DNA of 64,000 bases, from NCBI RefSeq assembly GCF_030817415.1, contig NZ_JAUSZI010000002.1, positions 1,488,001 to 1,552,000 on the forward strand, written 5' to 3'. The notes under the pieces were generated by a model. The model was not told the DNA's origin. It made no database searches and saw only the letters and a program-made list of their open reading frames with translations. The position numbers were made by a program, and so were the translations under genes. Below are positions 1 to 7,754 of the stretch, one piece after another (the stretch's first letter is position 1; every line of letters begins with the position of its first letter). This DNA is from Streptomyces umbrinus (GTDB lineage Bacteria; Actinomycetota; Actinomycetes; Streptomycetales; Streptomycetaceae).

Positions 1-1
1 C

Positions 2-811
2 GGCGCCGCGTTCCTGTCGCAGATCGCGACGCTGCTGCCGTTCGTTTTCGGCCTGGCGACCGCGAGCATCATCGCGGCGAAGGCACCGGACTACGTCGAT
101 CCCGCGGCCCCGAACTTCGTGGGCGGGCTGCTGGCCATCTCGCCGAGCTGGTTCTTCCTGCCGGTGTGTCTGCTCGCGCTGATCGGCGGCATGGCGACGG
201 GCACGACCGCGCTGTACGGGACCGGGCTCGACTTCTCGTCCGTGTTCCCCCGGCTGTCCCGGGTCCAGGCGACGGTGCTGGTGGGCGTGCTGTCCATCGC
301 GTTCATCTTCGTCGGGCGCTTCGGCTTCGACCTCGTACAGAGCATCTCCACGTTCGCCACGATGATCATCACGTGTACGACGCCGTGGATGGTCGTGATG
401 ATGCTGGGCTTCTTCACCCGGCGCGGCTGGTACGACCCCGACGCGCTGCAGGTCTTCAACCGGCGCCAGCGGGGCGGCCGTTACTGGTTCGCGCACGGCT
501 GGAACTGGCGCGGGATGACCGCCTGGTGGGTCTCCGCCGTCATCGGCGTCCTCTTCACGAACATCCCCGGCCAGTTCGTGGGCCCGCTCGGTGACCTGGC
601 CGGCGGGGTCGACATCGGCCTGCCGATCTCTCTGGCGGTCTCCGCCGTGCTGTTCCTGTCGCTGCTGTGGTTCTTCCCCGAACCGCGGGCGGCGTACGGG
701 CCGGAGGGCGCTCGCCTGGTCCGTACCGTCGATGTACCGGTACCACCGATCACCGGACCGGGCAGCGAGGCCGACGAGAACCGCCCGGTCCTGGCCACCG
801 AGGGCTCCTGA
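2..811 (+). CDS. NCS1-family purine/cytosine permease, C-terminal part (5' end outside window)
   Basis: The reading frame is open from base 2, so the gene begins before the window and only the last 269 residues are visible. The protein is strongly hydrophobic with at least five membrane segments (for example around 121-190, 270-330, 350-410, 520-560 and 620-680 in base coordinates), a run of small residues LIGGMATGTTALYGTGLDF, and a charged cytoplasmic tail rich in Pro and Glu. This pattern and the wording of the helices match Streptomyces permeases of the nucleobase:cation symporter-1 family, which import purines, cytosine or related compounds with a cation. The substrate cannot be told from this half. 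No partner gene for nucleobase use lies downstream, and the next gene starts 99 bases on. Confidence 0.72.
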   Translation, partial: GAAFLSQIATLLPFVFGLATASIIAAKAPDYVDPAAPNFVGGLLAISPSWFFLPVCLLALIGGMATGTTALYGTGLDFSSVFPRLSRVQATVLVGVLSIAFIFVGRFGFDLVQSISTFATMIITCTTPWMVVMMLGFFTRRGWYDPDALQVFNRRQRGGRYWFAHGWNWRGMTAWWVSAVIGVLFTNIPGQFVGPLGDLAGGVDIGLPISLAVSAVLFLSLLWFFPEPRAAYGPEGARLVRTVDVPVPPITGPGSEADENRPVLATEGS

Positions 812-910
812 CGACTTCTGACGGCTTCTGAGCACTTCGGGGGGCGAAAACCGGACAGCCCGCTCGGCCGGGGGTCGTCGAGGAGCGGTGCCTTCGTAGA
901 CTGCCGCGCC

Positions 911-1912
911 ATGGAAGAGATCTACGAGCTGGGCGCGATCACGTGTCCGTCCGGTGAGTTGGTGGTCCTCGACGGTGGTCACCTGGGCATGTGGAGCGGG
1001 GAGCGGTCGCCTGCGGAGGTGGACCCGGGGGCGTTCGGCGTCCAGGATCCGGAGGTCGCCGCCGATGTGAGCGGAGCGACCGACTTCTCGATCACCGGCC
1101 CCGACGCCGACACCGCGGCCCACTCGTTCGACCGGCAGCCCGGCCGCATGCTCCACGACATCCCGGCGTCCTCGGTCGCGCGGCTGCGTGAACTCTTCGA
1201 CGCGCACTGCCGGGAACACGGCTTCGACGCCCGGCTGGAGGCCTGTGCCGAGCGAGTGCCGCACCGGGAGCGGGTCCGGCGGTGCGCGACGCGGGGCGGC
1301 GGCTGCTTCCTGATGCACGGGGTGCCGGTCGTGGCGCTCGGCGGCCTGCCCCGCGACCGGGCCCTCCCGGTGCTGGCGTCCGGCGCCGGCATCGTGATCC
1401 CGGTGGACCCGGCCCCCGCCGCCAAGCGCGTGGAACTCGGCGACATCCGGGTCGACTGGGCCCGGCTGCTCTTCGGGGACGCCGACGCGCTGAACGCCTG
1501 GCAGCACGACGAGCCCGTGGACGGACTGGCCGACGTCGCGTTCTGGGGCGCCGCCGAGGAGGAGGCCGCCGCCGAGTTCGCGGCTCCCGCGCTCGGCGAG
1601 CCCGGCGAGGACGGGGTCAGGGGCTGGACGGGGCTGACCGTGTCGGAGGCGATGCGCCGGGCCGGTGCCCTCTTCGACTGGAAGGAGGCCGCCCCGGGGC
1701 GGCGGCTGATGGTGGACTTCCGCCCGCACTCCCACCACTGGCAGGTCATGCGTGAGGTCCGCGCCTCCGCGGTCGAGTCCGGAACCGTCGAGGTCGGCGG
1801 CGCGCGCGTGCTCTGCACCATGACCGGTCAGGGCGACGGCTGGTTCCCCGTGTCGGCGGAGCTCGGCCCGGCCGGCGAACTCGTCGCCGTACGGGTCTCG
1901 TTCCCGAGCTGA
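911..1912 (+). CDS. Hypothetical protein, 333 aa
   Basis: An intact soluble protein of unknown function with normal Streptomyces codon use. There is no signal peptide or membrane helix. Two Cys-containing stretches (around residues 107-135, with CATRGGGCF) and an acidic, Ala/Glu-rich middle are visible, and the C-terminus is predicted to form beta strands. The protein seems to have two halves, an N-terminal part beginning with a DGGHLGMW motif and a C-terminal part with HSHHWQVM. I do not recognise a catalytic motif. No clear ribosome binding site precedes the ATG, so translation could begin a little further in. It stands alone between the permease and the flavoenzyme. Confidence 0.6.
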   Translation: MEEIYELGAITCPSGELVVLDGGHLGMWSGERSPAEVDPGAFGVQDPEVAADVSGATDFSITGPDADTAAHSFDRQPGRMLHDIPASSVARLRELFDAHCREHGFDARLEACAERVPHRERVRRCATRGGGCFLMHGVPVVALGGLPRDRALPVLASGAGIVIPVDPAPAAKRVELGDIRVDWARLLFGDADALNAWQHDEPVDGLADVAFWGAAEEEAAAEFAAPALGEPGEDGVRGWTGLTVSEAMRRAGALFDWKEAAPGRRLMVDFRPHSHHWQVMREVRASAVESGTVEVGGARVLCTMTGQGDGWFPVSAELGPAGELVAVRVSFPS

Positions 1913-2076
1913 GACCGACCGGCCCGGCGATCTTCGCGTCGACGGTGGACGGATCTTGTCCCGCTCGTCAGGATCGTCGCAGGAACGGCGTGGTGTCCGC
2001 GGAAACAGGGCACGGTCTCCAGCGCGAACGGCACGGTCTCGACGGCGAGATCAAGGGCGAGAGGCGGGACGTACGG

Positions 2077-3246
2077 ATGACGAAGCACTGGGCGGACTTC
2101 CAGTACGAGATCTATCTGAACGGCATGACGGGCGCGGTGCCCCGGCTGCCCACCGATCTGACCCGGCTGGAGGAGCTGGCGGAGCAGCGGCTCGAACCCG
2201 GTCCGGTCGGCTATGTGGCGGGCAGCGCGGGCAACGGCAGCACGGCGCGGGCCAACCGGGCCGCGCTCGAACGGCGCCGGATCGTGCCCCGCATGCTGCG
2301 CGATGTGCACGAACGCGATCTGTCCGTCGAGGTGTTGGGGCGCCCGCTGCCCGCTCCCCTCGCCCTCGCGCCGGTCGGCGTGCTGTCGATCATGCACCCG
2401 GACGCCGAGTCGGCCGCCGCCCGGGCCGCCGCGGCGCAGGGGGTGCCGTACATCCTGTCGTCCGCGTCCAGCACCCCGATGGAGCAGGTCGCCGAGGCGA
2501 TGGGCGACGCGGAGCGCTGGTTCCAGCTGTACTGGGCGAAGGACCGCGAGGTCACGAAGAGCTTTCTGAACCGGGCGAAGGCGGCCGGATTCAGCACGCT
2601 GTTCGTCACGCTGGACACGCCGCTGCTCGCCTGGCGGCCGCGTGACCTCGACCAGGCGTATCTCCCGTTCCTGCACGGGATTGGCACGGCCAACTACTTC
2701 TCCGACCCGGCGTTCCAGGCGGGTCTGGCCAAGCCCGTGGACGAGGATCCGAACGCGGCTGTCATGCACTTCGTCGGGATGTTCGCCGACCCCGCGAAGA
2801 CCTGGCCCGACCTGGAGTTCCTGCGCGAGAACTGGGACGGTCCCATCGTCCTCAAGGGCATCCTGCACCCGGACGACGCCCGCCGGGCCGTCACCGCCGG
2901 GATGGACGGGGTGGTCGTCTCCAACCACGGCGGCCGCCAGGTGGCCGGCTCCGTCGGCGCCGCCGACGCACTGCCCCGGGTCGTCGAGGCGGCCGGTGAC
3001 CGGCTGACCGTCCTCTTCGACGGCGGGATCCGCACGGGGGACGACATCTTCAAGGCACTCGCACTGGGCGCCGAGGCGGTACTCGTCGGACGTCCGTACG
3101 CCTATGGGCTCGGCCTCGACGGCCAGGCTGGGGTGGAGCACGTCATCCGCTGTCTGCTCGCCGAACTCGACCTCACCCTCGCGCTGTCCGGTCACGCGGG
3201 CCCGGCGACCGTCAGCACCGACGACCTCGCCGAGGAGACCGTATGA
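2077..3246 (+). CDS. FMN-dependent alpha-hydroxy-acid oxidase, lactate 2-monooxygenase type
   Basis: A 389-residue TIM-barrel flavoenzyme that oxidises a 2-hydroxy acid such as lactate at the expense of oxygen. The C-terminal third carries the family signature: VVSNHGGRQ with the catalytic His and the Arg that binds the carboxylate, then DGGIRTGDDIFKALALGA and VGRPYAYG for the FMN phosphate. The N-terminus (QYEIYLNGMTG, then YVAGSAGN) resembles mycobacterial lactate 2-monooxygenase more than the shorter L-lactate dehydrogenases. I chose the ATG after GAGAGGCGGG. The frame stays open further upstream without a ribosome binding site. The stop overlaps the next ATG by four bases, so a dehydrogenase fragment is translationally coupled to it. 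Whether it releases pyruvate or acetate cannot be read here. Confidence 0.85.
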   Translation: MTKHWADFQYEIYLNGMTGAVPRLPTDLTRLEELAEQRLEPGPVGYVAGSAGNGSTARANRAALERRRIVPRMLRDVHERDLSVEVLGRPLPAPLALAPVGVLSIMHPDAESAAARAAAAQGVPYILSSASSTPMEQVAEAMGDAERWFQLYWAKDREVTKSFLNRAKAAGFSTLFVTLDTPLLAWRPRDLDQAYLPFLHGIGTANYFSDPAFQAGLAKPVDEDPNAAVMHFVGMFADPAKTWPDLEFLRENWDGPIVLKGILHPDDARRAVTAGMDGVVVSNHGGRQVAGSVGAADALPRVVEAAGDRLTVLFDGGIRTGDDIFKALALGAEAVLVGRPYAYGLGLDGQAGVEHVIRCLLAELDLTLALSGHAGPATVSTDDLAEETV

Positions 3247-3446
3247 CCGGCGACTCCCCTGTTCCTGCCCCCGGGGCTGCTCCCGCCGCTGCCAAGAACG
3301 TCCTGGCCGTCATCCCGCCCCACGTGGTGCTCTCGCCGCACGTCGCCGGCGTCACCCGCGAGACCCTCGTTCGGATCGCGCTGGCCGCCGTCCAGAACGT
3401 CACCGGGTTCCTGGCGGGCGAACCACCCCGGGACGTCGTCTCCTAG
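3243..3446 (+). pseudogene. C-terminal remnant of a D-2-hydroxyacid dehydrogenase
   Basis: A 67-residue frame starts on the ATGA overlap with the flavoenzyme gene. After an Ala/Pro-rich lead (residues 1-22) the rest reads PPHVVLSPHVAGVTRETLVR and continues to an FLAGEPPRDVV ending. That is the last 40 residues of NAD-dependent D-isomer 2-hydroxyacid dehydrogenases, including the catalytic His of the SPHVAG motif. The NAD-binding fold and the rest of the substrate domain are missing, so it cannot be an active dehydrogenase. It probably records a deletion that fused the flavoenzyme's end to a lost dehydrogenase gene. A small translated product remains possible because the frame is intact. Confidence 0.7.
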
Positions 3447-3501
3447 CACCCGGCCGGAGCAGGACCTGGCCGGAACAGGATCGGGTCGCGGCAGGATCGG
3501 G

Positions 3502-5373
3502 TCAGAGACCGAGGTTCGAGACCGTCCGCGCCAGCAGCAGGGGCACCGGCGCGTCGGACCGCGGGGCGGAGTCGTCGACGGTTACCGCGCGGCGCTCCGT
3601 GTACGGCCCGGACACGGTGGTGGTCGGCTCCGGCTCCGCGTCCTTCTCCGCGGCAGACGGCTCCGCCTCGCACGGGGACTCGGCACAGTCGGACTCGGAG
3701 TCGCTTCCGGAGTCCGGTGTGACGGACGTCGGCTCGGTGTCCGGACGGCCGGACGACGGCGCGCCCGTTCCGGCGATCGACAGCGACTCCGGGCTGGCCG
3801 TCGTGGCGTCGGTCAGCCAGCGCTGTTCGTCCGACCTGTCGCGGATCTTCACCACGACCTCCGCGTCCGGGTCCGTGGAGGAGGGCGCGACGGCGAGCCC
3901 CTCCTGCCAGCGGGGCAGCAACTCGCCCTGGACGGTGAGGTCGTAGCGCACGTCGTCGCCCCGTTTGGCAGACGCGCCGACGCAGCGGCCCAGGACGACG
4001 ACGCCCGCGTCCACATGGGAGTCCAGGCACAGCTCGGGTTCGGCGACGCTGCGCAGGAGGCCGTCCTCCTCGTACGACCACTTCTGTGTCCTGGCCGCGG
4101 AGCACGTCTCCAGTTTGGTGCCGACACCGGCCCTGGCCCTGCCGTCCTTGATGTCGAGGCAGAGGTCCGCGGCGAGGTTGCGCAGCCGGGTCTGTCCGGG
4201 AGGCGTCGGCAGGCCCGCCGAGTTGGGCGGGGACGAGGAGTTGGTGGGTGGGGTCTGTCCGTCGGCCCCCGGAACGACGCTGCTGGACGCGCCGGCCGAG
4301 GCCGAGGGATCCGCGTCGCCGTCGTCCGACGACCACAGGCTGGCGACCAGGACGGAGGCGAGCAGGGCCACCGAGACGAGGCCCGCTCCGGTGAGGAGCG
4401 CCTTCGAGTGCCGGGAGCCCGGCGAAGAGTGGCGCCCCTGCCGGGACCGCCTGGGCGAGAGCTGGGACAGCAGCCGGGGGCGGTCGCCGCCGCCCGGGCG
4501 TCTGCCGCTGCTGCGGCCCGGACGGGCACCCGAGTGGCCGCGGCTCGGCCGCGACTCCAGATAGCGGCGGGCGCCCCAGCCGAGCATCGACTCGGCGAGC
4601 AGACCGCCCAACCCGCCCTCGAAATGACTGAGTTGCTCGGCCGCGTAACGGCAGAAGCGGCACTCCAGGAGATGCTGCTGCACATCGGGGAGCAGCGCGC
4701 CCCCGCGGCGAATCGGAACGTCCAGGAGACGGTTGTAGTGGCGGCAGTCTTTGTTCGGCGCGAGTTCACGATGGGCCCGAACACAGCCCTCGCGGAATTT
4801 CTCCCGGGCCTGTTCCAGGGCGGCCGACGCGGTGTCGGTATCCATACCCAGCAGACCGGCCGGTACGGATATGGGCTCGGCCTCGACCTCGGTGTGCCAC
4901 AGCACGCACTGGGCGAGTCCCGGGAGGGACTGGAAAGAACGTTCGGCGAGCTTGCGATTTTCCGGCGTCATGGACTTCGTCGCGCGCATACCGCGGCCCC
5001 CGGCGGGTTTCCGGAGATCCGGCAGCACCGCGGATATCCGGTCCTCCGCGGACCACGCCTTGATGATGTCCCGCACGGCCACCAGGAGCTGGGGGCGCAG
5101 GGCGACGGCGGACCCGGCGCGCCGCAGGCGTTCCAGCACCTGTTGGAACGCGGCGGCGGTGACCATGGAGGCGACGTTCGCCGAGGAAGCGAGGCAGATG
5201 ACCGCGTAGTCGTGCGTCGGTTGCCAGTGTCGTGCGAGCAGCAGCGCCACGGAGTGGGTGAGCTCGCCCTCCGGCTGCGCTCTGAGGAGGGCGGCGAGGC
5301 TCTCGTCGGATTCCCCGGGATCGGCTCCGGAGCCCGGCGGATACGGCGGGCGAGGCGGGTGGGGGGTGTGCAC
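3502..5373 (-). CDS. Membrane-tethered sigma-like/zinc-finger protein with extracytoplasmic ricin-type lectin domain (paralogue 1)
   Basis: This 623-residue protein has four parts. Residues 40-205 resemble a degenerate ECF sigma factor, including a region-4-like helix pair beginning SFQSLPGLAQCVLWH. Residues 206-245 hold a zinc-finger anti-sigma motif, Cys210 then His234-x3-Cys238-x2-Cys241. One membrane helix spans about 325-347. Residues 390-510 form a ricin-B-like domain with cysteine pairs and the QKW form of the QxW motif, followed by an acidic Ser/Glu tail. The topology puts the regulatory half in the cytoplasm and the lectin half outside. The GTG start is chosen because GGAAGGA lies eight bases before it. 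Actinobacterial ECF proteins with large fused C-terminal extensions are known. Sensing of wall or external sugar is inference. A paralogue lies at 15255-17510. Confidence 0.7.
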   Translation of the reverse strand: MHTPHPPRPPYPPGSGADPGESDESLAALLRAQPEGELTHSVALLLARHWQPTHDYAVICLASSANVASMVTAAAFQQVLERLRRAGSAVALRPQLLVAVRDIIKAWSAEDRISAVLPDLRKPAGGRGMRATKSMTPENRKLAERSFQSLPGLAQCVLWHTEVEAEPISVPAGLLGMDTDTASAALEQAREKFREGCVRAHRELAPNKDCRHYNRLLDVPIRRGGALLPDVQQHLLECRFCRYAAEQLSHFEGGLGGLLAESMLGWGARRYLESRPSRGHSGARPGRSSGRRPGGGDRPRLLSQLSPRRSRQGRHSSPGSRHSKALLTGAGLVSVALLASVLVASLWSSDDGDADPSASAGASSSVVPGADGQTPPTNSSSPPNSAGLPTPPGQTRLRNLAADLCLDIKDGRARAGVGTKLETCSAARTQKWSYEEDGLLRSVAEPELCLDSHVDAGVVVLGRCVGASAKRGDDVRYDLTVQGELLPRWQEGLAVAPSSTDPDAEVVVKIRDRSDEQRWLTDATTASPESLSIAGTGAPSSGRPDTEPTSVTPDSGSDSESDCAESPCEAEPSAAEKDAEPEPTTTVSGPYTERRAVTVDDSAPRSDAPVPLLLARTVSNLGL

Positions 5374-5587
5374 TGAGCGGTTTCCTTCCAAGGCACAAGG
5401 TGGCACGCAGAAGTCGTGACCGCCGAAAAGGAGCTCCTGGTTGGTGCATACCTTTTTGGCTCGACGCACGGAAAGCGGCCGGGATGTCGACCACTCGACG
5501 TCCGTCGTCCGCGAGCCTTTTGAGCCCAACGGCACGATGAAATCCCGAGCAGCGAATCAGACCTGACCATTGGCCATGTGCGAGGAA

Positions 5588-5603
5588 GTTCACCCTTGCA
5601 CAA
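5588..5603 (-). promoter_or_regulatory. 16-base motif shared by both sigma/lectin paralogues
   Basis: On the minus strand the sequence reads TTGTGCAAGGGTGAAC, 215 bases before the GTG of the first paralogue. The second paralogue has TTGTGCAAAGGTGCAC 75 bases before its GTG, 14 of 16 bases identical. The rest of the two upstream regions shows little similarity, which suggests a conserved regulator site or promoter element. Its role is inferred only from this sharing. Confidence 0.4.
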
Positions 5604-5857
5604 AACTCTCACACCCAACAAGGCACTTGAGCTACTTCAGCAACATCCGCGCATTGAAGGAAAGTCAGCCCCACCTAGGGCAACTCACCTCGGCCGTACC
5701 ACATTTCGAAATGGCAATCGTTGCCATGCGCCCCGTGTGAAGCGCGCGCCCACGCCGGCGCCTCTCGCACGCTCCCCGCACGCGACAAGGCGTAGTCCAC
5801 TGGTAGCGGCCCTTCTCGGAGGCCCCGCACGGGACGGCGGCTCTCCCGCGCGAAACA
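5604..5857. other. Non-coding interval between sigma/lectin gene and toxin gene
   Basis: This is the upstream region of the minus-strand paralogue gene, of lower GC than its surroundings. I found no convincing gene, tRNA or repeat in it. The promoter of the paralogue gene must lie here or nearer its start. Confidence 0.5.
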
Positions 5858-5907
5858 GGCCGCCGACCCCGATCCTCCCGCCCTCGGTCGGCGGCCCCGA
5901 GGGCGGG
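5858..5907 (-). terminator. Two overlapping alternative hairpins 3' of the toxin gene
   Basis: GGCCGCCGACC at 5858-5868 pairs perfectly with GGTCGGCGGCC at 5886-5896. CCCGCCCTCGG at 5877-5887 pairs perfectly with CCGAGGGCGGG at 5897-5907. The two 11-bp stems share bases, so only one can form at a time. The position, 41 bases beyond the toxin stop, fits a transcription terminator for the toxin-antitoxin operon. No U-tract follows, as is usual in Streptomyces. Confidence 0.6.
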
Positions 5908-5947
5908 TCGTCACGTCCGGGACGGCTCCCACCTGTCGCGGCGTGGC

Positions 5948-6325
5948 TCAGATCTGCCAGGACCGCAGACGGTCGGCCGCCGCGAAGACGTCCACCTTGC
6001 CGGAGATCAGGTCGCGGGCGAGGTCCACGAGCGCCCCGTACGGCGGATCGATCCCGACGCCGCTCACGAACATGTACGAGACCGCCGTCGCGCAGGCGAA
6101 ACGGGCGTTGGCGGACGGCAGCGGCTTCAGCAGGGCGAGGGTGTGCAGCAGCGCGGCGGCGCGCCAGGCCGGGTCCGAGTCCACCCCGAGCCGGGGCGGG
6201 TCCACTCTGTGCCGGGCCACGGCGGCCACGAGCACCGAGAAGTCGTTGACGGTCGGCTGGTCGGGCAGCACCTCTTCATGGCGCTGGAGCAGCCAGGGCA
6301 CGTCGATATGGATGACGGGTGCCAT
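5948..6325 (-). CDS. Doc/Fic-like toxin of a toxin-antitoxin pair
   Basis: A 125-residue, mostly helical protein of the size of Doc, the kinase-like Fic-fold toxin that phosphorylates EF-Tu in phage P1. The central motif region reads KPLPSANARFA (residues 67-77), which aligns to the HxFx(D)ANKR core. Asn73 and Arg75 are kept, but the catalytic His is Lys67 and the acidic residue is Ser71. The protein may therefore use altered chemistry or be weakened. It follows the antitoxin gene by three bases and shares its promoter. Streptomyces annotations call such genes Fic-family toxin components. The toxin role rests on fold and context; the activity is unproven. Confidence 0.68.
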   Translation of the reverse strand: MAPVIHIDVPWLLQRHEEVLPDQPTVNDFSVLVAAVARHRVDPPRLGVDSDPAWRAAALLHTLALLKPLPSANARFACATAVSYMFVSGVGIDPPYGALVDLARDLISGKVDVFAAADRLRSWQI

Positions 6326-6328
6326 GAG

Positions 6329-6574
6329 TCAGGCGGCCCGCCCCTCGCCCCTGGTGGGTGGTTCGTCGTCGGGGAAGGCAGCGGCGAACTCGTCCGCGTG
6401 CGCGGCGAAGAACCGGCGGAAGACGTCCGCGCCTTCCTGCAGCGCTCGGTGCCGCACGATGTCGGCCGCGGCCGCCTCACGAACCAGGGCCTTCATCGAC
6501 GTACCGCGCTCCTTGGCGATCTGCCGCAGATCCTCGAGCTCGCGCTCGCTGAATTCCACGTTGAGAGCAGGCAT
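6329..6574 (-). CDS. Ribbon-helix-helix antitoxin
   Basis: An 81-residue protein. Its first 35 residues (PALNVEFSERELEDLRQIAK then TSMKALVREAA) give the strand-helix-helix pattern of ribbon-helix-helix DNA-binding antitoxins. The acidic C-terminal half with FRRFFAAHADEF would be the part that wraps the toxin. It is the first gene of the pair, transcribed leftward, and the toxin ATG lies three bases after its stop. A 26-base imperfect palindrome sits 16 bases upstream and is a good candidate for its own operator. Assignment as antitoxin follows from size, fold and gene order. Confidence 0.72.
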   Translation of the reverse strand: MPALNVEFSERELEDLRQIAKERGTSMKALVREAAAADIVRHRALQEGADVFRRFFAAHADEFAAAFPDDEPPTRGEGRAA

Positions 6575-6590
6575 GCCCTCACGGTACCGC

Positions 6591-6616
6591 GCGGGTACTT
6601 ACTCGTAAATACCCGC
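6591..6616 (-). promoter_or_regulatory. Operator-like palindrome before the antitoxin gene
   Basis: GCGGGTACTTAC and GTAAATACCCGC form 12-base arms with a single mismatch around a two-base centre. A TTGACC -35-like hexamer on the minus strand (6619-6624) directly precedes it, so a protein bound here would cover the promoter. Ribbon-helix-helix antitoxins normally repress their own operon through such sites. Confidence 0.6.
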
Positions 6617-6690
6617 AGGTCAAGTGCTATGGCCAACGGTACCGAGCAAGTACGACGCCACGAGCCCGAAGCAGCCCACCTGAGACCTGC

Positions 6691-6721
6691 GTCACATTTC
6701 AGCCTCCGCCTGTCACATTCC
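6691..6721 (+). promoter_or_regulatory. Repeated GTCACATT elements before the ECF41 sigma gene
   Basis: GTCACATTTC at 6691-6700 and GTCACATTCC at 6712-6721 are near-identical direct repeats 21 bases apart, that is two helical turns. The second extends to TGTCACA, which I recall as the -35 element reported for ECF41-dependent promoters. I do not see a clear CGTC -10 at the expected distance. Autoregulation by the sigma factor is plausible. Confidence 0.4.
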
Positions 6722-6770
6722 GGACCCTCTCGGCCCTCGCATGGGTGAGCGCGCTACGGGAGGCACACGC

Positions 6771-7754
6771 ATGTCCGAGAGTCCGGCACCGGCGACCGAC
6801 GAGGCACTGACCACGGCGACCCGGTTGTTCATCGACCACCGCGAGTTGTTGTTCGCGATCGTCTACAACATGCTCGGCGGCGTCGCGGACACCGAGGACG
6901 TACTCCAGGACACCTGGCTGTCCTGGTCCGGCAGCCGCGACCGGGCGCCGGACCAGGAGATCGACAACCCGCGCGCGTACCTCGTACGCATAGCGGTGAA
7001 CCACGCGCTGAAACGGCGGGCCGTGATCAGCCGCCGACGTGAGACGTACGTCGGGCCCTGGCTGCCCGAGCCGCTCGTGGCCGAGTCCGCCGAGACCCAG
7101 GTGGTGTCCGCGGACACCGCCGACCGTGTGCTGCGCGGGGAGTCCGTGTCGATGGCGATGCTCGTCGTCCTGGAGTCGCTGTCCCCGCTGGAGCGGGCGG
7201 TGTTCGTCCTGAACGAGGTGTTCGGCTACGCCCACACCGAGATCGCCGAGGTCATCGACCGCAGCCCCGCGGCCGTCCGCCAGCTCGCGCACCGCGCCCG
7301 CCGGCACGTACACGCCCGCCGTCCGCTGTACGAGGCACATCCGCGGGTGCGAAGAGAGGCGACCGAGCGGTTCGTCGAGGCCGCTCTCGGCGGAGACATC
7401 GGCGCCCTGATGGAGATCCTCGCGCCGGACGTGACGATGTGGACCGACGGCGGCGGCAAACGGCGTCCGGCGGGGCTGCGGCCGATACACGGGCGGGACA
7501 AGGCGATCCGCCTCATCGCCTCCTACGCCTCACGGGACGGCGTGCCGGCGCTGGACATCCGCTACCGGCGCGTCAACGGCGACGACGCCGCGGTGCTGTT
7601 CACGGGCGACTCCCCGTACGCGGTGATGGTCATGGACCTCACCCCGGAGGGCGACCGGGTGTCCGGCCTCTACATCGTCTCCAACCCCGAAAAGCTCACG
7701 CACGTGCACCTGGCCGAGAAGGACGAGCAGCACCAGAAGGAGGGGACAGCGTGA
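6771..7754 (+). CDS. ECF41-family sigma factor with SnoaL-like C-terminal domain
   Basis: This 327-residue sigma factor begins with a normal region 2 (LLFAIVYNMLGGVADTEDVL) and region 4 (LSPLERAVFVLNEVF, then RQLAHRARRHVHARRP). It then carries a roughly 110-residue C-terminal domain of NTF2/SnoaL type. It shows the three signatures of ECF41: WLPEP in the linker between regions 2 and 4, DGGGK in the C-terminal domain, and NPEKL near the end. In ECF41 proteins the fused domain controls sigma activity and replaces a separate anti-sigma factor. The ATG follows GGGAGG. Its stop overlaps the GTG of a cytochrome b gene, so the two are co-translated. ECF41 sigma factors often sit beside a carboxymuconolactone decarboxylase, oxidoreductase or epimerase gene; a cytochrome b partner is less usual. 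Confidence 0.88.
   Translation: MSESPAPATDEALTTATRLFIDHRELLFAIVYNMLGGVADTEDVLQDTWLSWSGSRDRAPDQEIDNPRAYLVRIAVNHALKRRAVISRRRETYVGPWLPEPLVAESAETQVVSADTADRVLRGESVSMAMLVVLESLSPLERAVFVLNEVFGYAHTEIAEVIDRSPAAVRQLAHRARRHVHARRPLYEAHPRVRREATERFVEAALGGDIGALMEILAPDVTMWTDGGGKRRPAGLRPIHGRDKAIRLIASYASRDGVPALDIRYRRVNGDDAAVLFTGDSPYAVMVMDLTPEGDRVSGLYIVSNPEKLTHVHLAEKDEQHQKEGTA

Noticed and set aside
5770..5830. tRNA-like stretch with GGTAGC
   Set aside because: No cloverleaf with acceptor and T-arm could be built.
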